Positions 54,840 to 64,000 of a stretch of DNA of 64,000 nucleotides are shown here, one piece after another. How positions within the stretch are numbered: the first letter of the stretch is position 1; each line of letters begins with the position of its first letter. Made by a program: the position numbers and the translations under genes. Source of the DNA: Saccopteryx bilineata (taxonomy: Eukaryota; Chordata; Mammalia; Chiroptera; Emballonuridae); assembly GCF_036850765.1 (NCBI RefSeq), contig NC_089496.1, positions 105,607,767-105,671,766 of the forward strand. Direction: 5' to 3'. A model generated the notes under the pieces. That model saw only the letters and a list, made by a program, of their open reading frames with translations. It was not told the origin of the DNA and searched no databases.

Positions 54840-57370
54840 GCTGTCCAACTGAAATGTATGTGTTGGGTTTCATGATCTCCCAATCATTACCACTGTCCCC
54901 CCACCCCCACCCCCTACCCCGATCACGGACATCTAACTTTAGACTTGAGAGATTTCAGGGAAGAACAGAGTAGTAGCTCATCTCCATCAAGTGTGAGGAT
55001 GCCACGTTCTCCTGAGAACTGCCAAGGCCTGTTCACTTTGAGTGCATTTAGAGAAATAGTTTGGGCCCCATGCTCTTACTTAAAGAAGTTATTCAGGGCA
55101 TGGATGCCCTGCTGATAAGTTAGAAATACAACTGTCCCACCTTTGACACCCTTAGTATATAGGGGAACAACAATTGGTGGAGCTGATGACCACAGGGTAG
55201 GGGACGGAAACAAAATTCCTGCAGGAACCACCCTTGTGACCCCCTTCGTATCTGTGAGAGGCGATTCTGAGAGCTTCAGGTTTTCTAAGTGTCAAGCTTG
55301 ACAATTAGGTGAAAGAGGGTCATCGGTAAGTCCCCCCACTATTCCTCTGCCTCACATATTTAAATATTTTTAATATTTTCCCCTCCTTTCCTAAGGCTGA
55401 GGAATCTTTTGGAGGCTGGAGTTCTATTCCTCCCTCTCCCCTACTCCCATTTTGAACTTGAGATAAGAGTACAGGGCAGCATCCAATTAGCTGGTGACAG
55501 TCAGCGTCCGAGCGGGGCTCCAGCAGAAGCCCGCCCCGTTGCATCAGGCTGTCTGAACAGGCCGAGGCGCTGCCGCGCTGCAGAAGCCCTCTCTCTCGTG
55601 CTGGAGAACCGGGCATAGGACCCAGCAGGAAAACGGACCCAAGAGCCTTGTCCGTCCGGCAGCCGCGCCAGAAGCACCAACCAGATCTAAAAACCACAGA
55701 TTCAATTAACTAATCCCGCTCCTAGAAGTGCCAGAGAGAAATAATCTTGTCACTACCCCCTTTGCCACGAGCTCCGATCCAAAGCTCAATGTGGTTTTGA
55801 TTTTCCTAGCGCCTTTAGAGAAAGAAATGTTATTTCAGGGCCCCTCCCTGTTTTCCACATTCTTGACAGAGGTATGTTTTTCATACTCTCCACAACACGG
55901 GACTGATGGGACAGTGTTTGTTTTTCATTTCGGTAGTATTTTAGTTGGTCTCATCTCAGTTTCCATAATTAATTGGGACGTACGGAGCCGGAGTCATCGT
56001 CGAGGGCCCGGTGGATAATAACGTCCCAGGAATTTTTTTTCCTGCTGAAAATATGTAAGTCATCTTCCCGTTCTTTTCTGGTCACCCGAGGCCCCAGCCG
56101 CAGAGCTGTTAAATTCCATGTTGTGAAACGACACCAGGACTACTTAGCAGTGCTTCCTCCTGCCCGGCGCGATCGGCACAAACTCTGTCCCCAGACCACC
56201 GCGAGCGGGGGCCCAGCTCAGAGCGCACGTCCTCAGACGAAGGGGACCCGGGACACGTTTTCCTACCTCTTTTCACTTTTGTGTTTTCTTCCCACTTTCC
56301 TGACACACAAAAATTGGATCAGAGGCTGACTTATCGCAGGGGCAGCAGGGCATGGTGTGTGTCACGTCCAGAGTGGTTGCATGTCACTTCTATCGACCAC
56401 AGCCAAGGACAGAAGAACGTTTCTCATTACGAAATTACCTTGAGAGGGACAAGGAGTGTTACTGGTTAAAAATAGAAATAAAAAAGTGTGAAAATTACAC
56501 CATGGTGGTGCTACCCACACATACATTCTCTTTAGAAGTTCCAGAGTATGAAACTGATGTGACGCTATCAGAACAGAATCAAAGGTTTGACTCAGGCCAT
56601 TATTTTTGCAGCGACAATGCTACTTATTTGAAGAATGGTTTGGACCGACTTTGAGGTCTAATGTGAAGTGAAGGGCTTGAGGGTTGGGGTAAATCGGGCA
56701 CAGAAGGTTCGTCCGCCTGGATAATTCAGCTCAAATCGAAAGCTGACCCACTGGTTTATGGACCTCTGATCTCTGGGCCGGGACTTCCAGAATGTTCCTT
56801 TGCGTGGTTGTCACAACGGCAGCTTTTGTTTATCTTCCAGTAGGATGTTTTGAGACCCTATGGAAAAATAACTCTAATACGCAGGGACCAAAACTTTCAT
56901 GTCGAAATTGTCTGTGGGTTTTCTGCCGCTTACAGAAACCTGAGCTAACCGTGAGGCCTTTGCTCCCTGCCACTTGGGTTTAATAACAAAAAAACAAAGC
57001 AACCGTATAAACAGACCCTTTCTGTTGACTGTAGGCCCCAACTTCTCCCTTCTTGAAACACGAGTCACTGGGGCATAGAGCTTACACCAGAAGCAGAAAC
57101 CAGACAGCCTTAGAATCAGAAGTATCTCCAATGCTAATTGGATTAAAAATCATGGGGCATACTCCCAGACTGGAGCGTTCAAATCAAATTAGTCACCATC
57201 TTATTTTTGAAAAATAAAGAATTAGTGCCTTGTGTGTACATTATCGTCACAAGTTAATGACCGAGGTAGCATGACTGGGCCTCTCATGTTACCGGAACCC
57301 AGATACCGCAAACCGCCCTCTTCATTTTTTTTTTTCTTTCTTTTTTTCATGCAAAAGCTGAGCTAGGATC
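54840..57370. other. long repeat-poor stretch
   Basis: No interspersed repeat recognised over about 2.5 kb, unusual in this window. Two small CpG-containing blocks (55500-55640, 56155-56240). A 100-codon frame at 56352-56654 ends with SGHYFCSDNATYLKNGLDRL; a DSGxYxC-like phrase recalls immunoglobulin folds, but with no other Ig landmarks it is likely chance. A regulatory or exon-bearing segment is possible. Confidence 0.35.
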
Positions 57371-57560
57371 TTGAAGTGCTGTGGCTCAATTCTGCACTAA
57401 GGGAGTAACAGCAGAAACTCCTCACTTTGCACATGAGAAAATGGAAGTCCAAAGAGGTGGTGGCATATCCAGGACCCCACAGCGGTCTGGCAGGGGCACC
57501 GCCAGACAGGACCCAGGTGTCCCCACTGACAGAGATGTCCGTGCTCTGGTCACATTCCCA
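57370..57560. repeat. MIR/L2-like fragment
   Basis: Shows TTTGCACATGAGAAAATGG, then AAGAGGTGGTGGCATATCC and CACAGCGGTCTGGC, degraded MIR/L2 words. Confidence 0.5.
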
Positions 57561-58420
57561 GAGTCTCCCTTAGATGGAGGAGCACGCGGTCCGTGTTCCA
57601 GGGAAGGGGTGGCCCTGGAGCGTCCCAGGCACTGGCTGCTGTACACAAGGGCTCCGGATCATCCTGGCCTTGTTACATACCCGTCCTGCCTTAGCCCCTC
57701 ACAGCGACCCACTGATGAAAAAGGAGAGGGGACAGAAGCAGCGTGAACATGCAGGGGCCCTCTGCTTCTGGCTCGGATGTGGGAGAACGCACAGACTTGG
57801 TTCTTGGGGTCACACAGGACAATCAGGGGCAAAACGAAAAGTGTGCTTGCCTAAGAGCAGCGGGAAGCAAGAAAGGCTGGGTGAACTGAATTCCAGGGGA
57901 CACGAGCCCGTCATGGGGGAGCAGCCCCCACCCCCCACCCTTCGCCCTGGGGACGGACCAGGTCCTGGCATGAGAACAGGGAGGAGGGTCCTGCCGGTGC
58001 TGGGGAGACCGCAGGGATGAGTGGAACCCAGCTGAGCCTCACAGGACCATGTGGGCTGGTGAGATGGACGGAATCGGGAAGTGCCACAAACAGATCAGCC
58101 AATGATCCTCCCACCCGTATGTGCCCAGGCCACCACTTCCTGGGGGCGGCGGCAGCGAAGAGGGACTGGAAAACAGACCCGGGGTCCTGGGTTCAAGAGC
58201 CCCGAAAGAGCTGAGCCCAGGAGGAACCACCGGCCTCTGGGACCACAGCTTAACCCCATCTTAGCTCAAATACTGACGAGATCAGAAAGCTAGATCTGCG
58301 GAAAGAAATAAACATCACCCGGAAGGGTGTATGTAACAAGTGAGGACATACGAAAGAGTGTTTTTATCGGTGTGTCACTTATCTAAAAGTTGATTGACTA
58401 AAGCAACCCAATAACGGGGG
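57560..58420. other. no recognised feature
   Basis: GC-rich unique sequence; both strands carry overlapping frames up to 148 codons with no domain. Confidence 0.45.
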
Positions 58421-58560
58421 TGCCTGCCAGGCTCACTCTTCTGAGTCTCAATGTGTTCGTCTATAAAATGGAAACATGATGAGCTTCCTCCTAGAGTTGT
58501 TTTCATAGCTTAAAGAAAAAATACATGGTCTCTGTGACCATTATTATTAGTAAGACGGTA
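58420..58560 (+). repeat. MIR fragment
   Basis: TCTGAGTCTCAATGTGTTCG, TCTATAAAATGGAAACATGA and CTAGAGTTGTTTTCATAGC, MIR 3' half. Confidence 0.65.
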
Positions 58561-59590
58561 TGGAAGGACCCAGTGTGGGTTCTGACAGCACCAGACGGAG
58601 CTCTATAGGAGACCAACAGAAAAGTGTCACATGGCCCTTGGGCCACAGCAAATGTCAAAACAACAAAAAGTCTGGTCTAGTTTTGTTCAGAGCAAAGAGC
58701 TCAAGGAAGGTTGGCAGACAATTTGCTAGAACCCCTCCAGGTCTTCCGTGCACCTGTTCTACTTGTTCAGAACAGTCTCAATCATGAAGAGGAAAGAGTG
58801 AAGCCGTTAGGAGACTCGTAACTTCAATGGTCAGAGCAGACTGCAGACCCAGCAGACCGCAGGGCAGCTGGTTAACTTGGGGGATGGCTGATTCTGAAAT
58901 ACTTCCGTTATTCAGGGACCAGCAGTCTAGCACCCTCCCGTGTCTCGCGTGCTTTGGAATATTTAGAAGTTCACAAAATAGCCTGGGAGTTAAAGGAGAA
59001 ATATAGAAGTCAACTCAGATGCAGGAGGCAAGAAAAGAGGCCCTTTCTCTGGCCTCTCAGCCAAGACTTATCTGTCCCTCCTTCACCCAAAGCTGTGCGA
59101 TTGGCTTTGCCACCCCGCATTGCATGGGGACCTCACAGAGGCAGGCACGGCAGTTTCGTTGAGAGGTGTGGACGGCAGAAAGCGAAGGGGGCAGGAAAAA
59201 GTCAGCACAGAGCAGACACCAGAGATCAAGGGACAGCAGCCTGGAAGCTTCCATGGGGAGACATCTGTCCCTTTCCAGGACTAGTCTTGATTATGTTCAC
59301 CGAACAGCCGATGACTTGGCCTTTCATGGGACACAAAGGAAAATGAATTTTGACTGTCCACCACTAGTTTCAAAACGACCCCAGCAGGCTCTGTGCACAC
59401 ACCTGCCTCACAAAGATGCATTTCACATTGTTGCAACCAACAACAATAATGCATGCAAAGTTTCTCTGAGAGGTTTTCGTCCTAGACCCAGGCCAGCTGG
59501 TGCATTAACGTCTCAGCTGAAGGTCCGAGAGAGACCCACCCATCCCATGTACCTCCGGTGTGGTTCTGCACTTACTATCCGATGTCATTA
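58560..59590. other. no recognised feature
   Basis: Unique-looking sequence; frames of 130-143 codons (58954-59346, 59166-59597) overlap one another without recognisable content. Confidence 0.45.
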
Positions 59591-59595
59591 CTGCT

Positions 59596-59935
59596 GAGTA
59601 GCCTGAATAACGGCCCCCAAGGCATCCAGGCCCTAATCCCTGGAACCGGTGGCTGTTATTTTATGGCAAAAAGGGCTTTGCAGATGTGATTGAATTAAGG
59701 ACCATGAGATGGGGAAATTATCCAGGATTATCTCGGTGGACCCTAAATGTAATCACAGGGTCCTTATAAGACACTTCTAAGGGACAATTATAAATTTCAC
59801 GGGATTGCCAGTACAGAAGAGGGAAAGGCAATGTGTCGATAAGCAGTGGGTGAGATGGAGGGCGAGTTGAAGAAACCGGAGGAGGTAGCCAGGAGCCATG
59901 ACGCACAGGTGGCTGCTAGAACCACGTAGTCCTAG
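59596..59935 (+). repeat. old LTR (MaLR/ERVL-like)
   Basis: GAGTAGCCTGAATAACGGCC, GGCCCTAATCCCTGGAACCG, AAAAAGGGCTTTGCAGATGT, GGGGAAATTATCCAGGATTA, CTCGGTGGACCCTAAATG, and TAATCACAGGGTCCTTATAA are the landmarks of a common mammalian LTR. Ends are degraded. Confidence 0.7.
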
Positions 59936-59972
59936 TTTTTGGGTGTTTAGTCATCTCCTTAAAAAGTTACTG

Positions 59973-60299
59973 CCTGACCAGGTGGTGGTGCAGTGGACAG
60001 AGCATCGGACTAGGGATGCAGAAAGACCCAGGTTCGAGACCCTGAGGTCTCCAGCTTGAGCGCGGGCTCATCTGGTTTGAGTAAGGCTCACCAGCTTGGA
60101 CCCAAGGACGCTGGCTCGAGCAAGGGGTTACTCAGTCTGCTGAAGGCCTGCAGTCAAGGCACATATGAGAAAGCAAATGAACAACTAAGGTGTTGCAACA
60201 AAAAACTGATGATTGATGCTTCTCATCTCTCTCCGTTCCTGTCTGTCTGTCCCTATCTGTCCCTCTCTCTGACTCTCTCTCTCTGTCTCTGTAGAAAAA
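59973..60299 (+). repeat. bat tRNA-derived SINE, type B
   Basis: Full-length plus-strand copy: GCCTGACCAGGTGGTGGTGC head, AGGTTCGAGACC B box, GGTTTGAGTAAGGCTCACC, CAACTAAGGTGTTGCAAC, TC-rich run and A tail. Flanked by AAAAAGTTAC (59961-59970 and 60300-60309). Confidence 0.95.
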
Positions 60300-60309
60300 A
60301 AAAAGTTAC

Positions 60310-61920
60310 ACCCACCCTAGAGTTGTGTGGACTTCCAAGTTTGTGAAACAGCCTGGACCCTCCGGAAGGTGTCATCATACCTGATGCTCACCACACCAAA
60401 CTCGAGGCAAAAGGATCGATCCTTCTGTTATAGCTCAGGCTTCAGGCACGGAACTGCACAGCACACTGTGAAACATTTCTGCCCAGAACGGGTTAAGTAC
60501 AGTGGAAAGAGTCCCTGCTCCAGAGGTGAATCCTTCGCCTGCCCTATTCCCCAGCTGCGCCCAGAGATGCCACTTTCTGTTTACGCCCGATAGTCAGTTT
60601 CGAGCAACATACTCCTTCGATAACCTTTCTAAGGGGACGCTTACATCTCACGCCTACACCTGTTTTTATTCCCAAACCCAAGTTCACCTTCTTTCCCCCT
60701 TCCCTGTCCCATACCTACAGGTCTCCCTCCGTGGTCTTCTTATCCCCATGGCTTTCAAACCCAGTGGGGGACAACAGCTGGCCCTTGGGGACGAGCAGGA
60801 AGAAGAATGAACCACAAGTGCCTCACGGTGTTTCAGGGGGTTGTTTGAAGCAGTGGGGAGACCACCCTCCACGTCCCTGCAGGAGCAGCTGGGAGCCTGC
60901 TGACCACACAGACCGAGCACTGTCCTCAGGCCACTCCTGAGGGTGTGAACCAGAGTGGAACCCGAAGGGGCTGCCTCTTTGCCTCTGAGGCAGGCCATCC
61001 TCTTTCTCGTCAGGGTGTGGCTGCCTCAGCCACGGCCAAGGGCAGGGCCCCCCAACTCACTCCTCAGCCCACCCTGACATCGGGCCAGGAACTCTGAATG
61101 TACACGTCCCTGCGTTTCCTGCATCACCGACTCGCTGGGTGACTCATCGTCTCCGGAGGCCTGAACGAACCAGTCATCTCATGCCCCTGGGCTCAGATTG
61201 GTGCACCTGGCGACCAGCGCCTCCTCAGAAGGTTCTGGGAAGCCCTGCTTGAACTAGGTGTGGCCTCCTAAGTCACCCTCCCAGAGCTCCTGCAGCACAA
61301 TAGGCTCCCCAGACTGGAGAAGAGTCTTTGCTCAACTTAATCTCTTTATTGTGGTCTTTTGCTCCCGAACAGGCTCCTGGAAGCAGGACAACCGGAGCTC
61401 TCATTATGTGTAATGACCCTGGAAACCATGGTCTCAGGCTTCCTCTGGGCATCAAGGTACCCCTGTTCTGGTAACAGAACCCCAAGTCTCCTTTGAATAA
61501 CAACCACTCCCCTGCTCTCTGATCATGTGACTCAAGCTGGTCAATTAGCATAATTTCAGTCTCTGGTGGCAGCAATTGCTTTAGGGATTGGCTCATATCC
61601 CAGGTGTGTTCTATCAGAGTGAATCCTGGTACTTAGTGAATCCTTATCCACTAACAGGATGAGATGCATCCTTTTCTCTACAGCCTCTAACCTGGAAGAT
61701 GTCGGGCCTTGAAGCTGTTGGCCACCATCTTGATCCAACCAATGTGGTCCAAGAATAAAGTCCACATGAAAGAGAACAGAACTGAGGGATAAAGGTAGGT
61801 TTGACATTTTACGAGCTCCTGGATCAAGCCATGCCTAAATTCATAATAACACAGATAAATAAAATCTCTTTTTGCCTAAGCCAGTTAGGGCTAGATTTTC
61901 CATTATTTGTATCCAAAATA
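60310..61920. other. no recognised gene
   Basis: Unique-looking. 61320-61740 has words (GGTCAATTAGCATAATTTCA, GGATTGGCTCATATCCCAGG) faintly like old L1 3' UTRs, but not enough for a call. Confidence 0.35.
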
Positions 61921-62340
61921 TTCCTAAAGGATGCAATCACTGTGCCCACAGACATGTAGAAGCCTCAGGCCCTGCTCCATCCTGTTCCCCTCTTCTTCCC
62001 CCACCAGGCAAATCTTTCTCCTCCAAGACATAAATCTTTCCCAACCTTTACAGCTTTGCTTACTTGTTACATGGAGCTTCCCATGACTTCTGTTCTAATA
62101 GTTTCCTGCTTGTGACATTATCAGAAATATCTGTTTGGTCTCTGTTCGCAGTTTCTGACACTGACGTCCTATGTCCCTTGGAATTTCCTGGGTGATAGGA
62201 GCATCGTTTGTTCTAAGGAGGCAACTCTTGCTGGGTTCCTAGGTAACTTCCGATGGAGGCTGAGGAGCAGGAAGCCCAAGTCCTGTTTAAATGCTGGGAA
62301 CTTTCAGCGCCATTAGCCACCGTCCGGGGAGAGGAGCAGG
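61920..62340. other. no recognised feature
   Basis: Sequence leading into the LTR-like segment; no independent signal. Confidence 0.4.
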
Positions 62341-62820
62341 GCTGGAGATTCCACTAATAATTGATCGTGCCTACATGACGAGGCCTCTGTAAAAATCCCT
62401 AAACTCTGGGGTTTGGGGAGGTTCTATGTTGGTGAACGTGTGCACGTGTTAGGAGGTGCTAGGAGAGTGGTGTGCCCCAACTCCATGGGGACAGAAGCTC
62501 CTGTGCTTAGGACCTTGCCCTTCGTTTCTCTTCGTCTAGCTGTTTTGTGATTCATTCTAGCAAATTACCAAACCTGAGGAGAAGGGCATCACGGGAACCC
62601 CTGATTTATATAGCCCATCAGAAGCGCAGGTGACACCCTGGGACCCGTGACTGACGCCTGAAGTGGGGGCAGCCTTGTGGGACTCAGCCTTTAGCCTGTG
62701 AGGTTGGCATTAAATCTGGGTAGTTTGTGTCAGAACTGAATTGTGGGACCCCGCTGGTGTCTGCACAGCTGGGGAATGGGTTGGTGGTGGTGGTGGGGGG
62801 AGTCCCTAAACATCTGGGGT
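62340..62820 (+). repeat. ERVL-like LTR, subfamily uncertain
   Basis: ATTGATCGTGCCTACATGAC, GAGGCCTCTGTAAAAATCCC, GTTGGTGAACGTGTGCACG, GGGAACCCCTGATTTATATA, GTGGGGGCAGCCTTGTGGGA and ATTGTGGGACCCCGCTGGTG follow a common mammalian LTR that I recall but cannot name securely. Terminal duplications not found. Confidence 0.55.
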
Positions 62821-62954
62821 CAGAAGTGTTGGGAGTGGAGGAAACAGAGGTCTCCCTTTTACTTCTCCAAATGGCTGTGATTATTACCTATAACTTTGAA
62901 TCTTGCCTGTCATTTAGAGCTCTTCTTAGAGACTTCTTAGAGATCTTCTTGACC

Positions 62955-63035
62955 CCGAATCTCTTAAGCTTCTTAAAGGCAGGAACCAGGGCTTGTCTGC
63001 TTTGTGTCTGCACCCCCACCTTAGGTCCTTAGAAT
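62955..63035 (+). repeat. short L2-like fragment
   Basis: Reads CTTCTTAAAGGCAGGAACC then AGGGCTTGTCTGCTTTGTG, as in the L2 3' end. Confidence 0.45.
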
Positions 63036-64000
63036 TACTTCCGAGGAGCTGTGGGCTCTACAAGGTCATGGGTCATGCCGAGTTGTGTGGTTATCACGGG
63101 GAAGGGACCAGGATTGGATAATGAGCAGGACTTCTGTATTAGCTGGGCCTTTCATAATATGACTATTTATTTTAAAACATGTATTTCACAAAGGAAACCC
63201 TCAGTGTGAATAACTGAGGAGGGTGGTGCCCTGGCCAGCACCTCTCCACAGCTTTCGGAAGCCCCCTGAACCCAGGTCTCCTGCGGGCATTCCACACTTG
63301 CTGCTTCAAGCAGAGACCCAAGCACTGATCCAGGGCCTTGACCTGCTGTGGGAACAACCTATTATCAAGATGCAGGCGCGGACAGACTGCCATAGAGCAT
63401 TTTATCTCCCAGTAAATCCCCAGTCCCCGCATCCTGGGAGCTGCCCAGCCTCTTCAAACACTGAGGGCCAATAAAATAAACAAAAGTAAATATTGTACCC
63501 GTAAGCAGTAGAATGCCTAGCAACCAAGAACAAAAGAGGCCTGAAGGAAGAGGGTTGACTTTTGCAGGCCCTTGTGTGCAAACTGCAGTTAAAGTCTTGT
63601 CTGTGTTCATAATACACTTTCGAGTGTTAAATTACAGAAGGTGCAGGGTCGCCAAGGCTGAGAGCCACAGGAGTTGACAGGCCGGGGCCCTACCCTGAAG
63701 GAGAGGTCAGGGGTCACTTCAGCCTTTGTTCTGCTGATTGGCATCGGGGGAGAGGAGGCTCTCCCCTGTAGCTTTGGGACTGAAGACACTGAGACCAGGG
63801 CTCCACTGAGCCCTGGAGGGGCCCTAAGCCCTGAAGCGATATTAGCACGGCCCCACACACAACTCAAAAGAAAATGTGAAGTCACAGAACAAATGTAAGA
63901 GATCTGATGATTTTCTGCAATGATCATTTCAATGCTTTGTTAAAAAATAATGAGCATAAAGCACATTACATTGTCCTTATTCAAACTTTTTAAATATGAA
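63035..64000. other. no recognised feature to the window end
   Basis: Unique-looking sequence. Two or more short overlapping frames on each strand; nothing named. Confidence 0.45.

Overview
This is an ordinary piece of mammalian nuclear DNA, almost certainly from a bat. The clearest sign is the short interspersed elements: about nineteen tRNA-derived SINE copies of four designs, including two typical Ves elements (tRNA head, short body, TC-rich tail) known from bats. Several non-autonomous hAT DNA transposons and an old L1/L2/MIR/MaLR background fit this. The order (Chiroptera) is fairly secure. The family is not; horseshoe/roundleaf bats or emballonurids are possible and I cannot decide without a database.

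I found no host protein-coding exon that I can name. Nearly every long reading frame lies in a repeat (SINE, L1, G-rich minisatellite) or in GC-rich sequence open on both strands. Positions 1-640 could be a gene's terminal exon and 3' untranslated region, but this is weak. The window is best read as intergenic or intronic DNA dominated by transposable elements.

Layout. 1-4500: old L1 pieces, a solo LTR (1791-2260, TSD CACAT), a SINE and a MaLR LTR. 4500-9350: L2/MIR debris, SINEs, and arm A of an inverted duplication (8791-9193). 9355-19500: SINEs, MIR/L2 and mostly unique sequence, with a GATA/E-box/ETS site cluster (13005-13090), a repeat-poor stretch (16960-17870) and a small hAT element (18855-19067). 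19522-23000: a SINE, arm B of the duplication (21797-22199) and a G-rich 45-bp minisatellite (22685-22890). 23640-28650: old L1/HAL1 pieces with SINEs. 29000-36100: SINEs and a hAT element carrying a SINE (34786-35490). 37700-39900: a MER5A copy split by a GT/GC tract, a retroviral 3' LTR with polypurine tract, an L1 3' end and an MLT1 LTR. 44904-50354: a 5.4-kb L1 on the minus strand with a 16-bp TSD and an antisense SINE fragment inside its 3' end. 50640-54830: an MLT1 LTR, a hAT nested in a second hAT, and a third hAT carrying a SINE. 55000-64000: mostly unique DNA with one SINE and LTR-like pieces.

No new gene system is evident. The most informative structures are the inverted duplication, in which one copy appears derived because it breaks off inside a MIR; the L1 whose retrotransposed 3' end includes an antisense SINE; and the nested hAT insertions, whose TSDs give a relative order of events. 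Repeat family names come from remembered consensus sequences, not a database search, and boundaries without a quoted target-site duplication are good to tens of bases.
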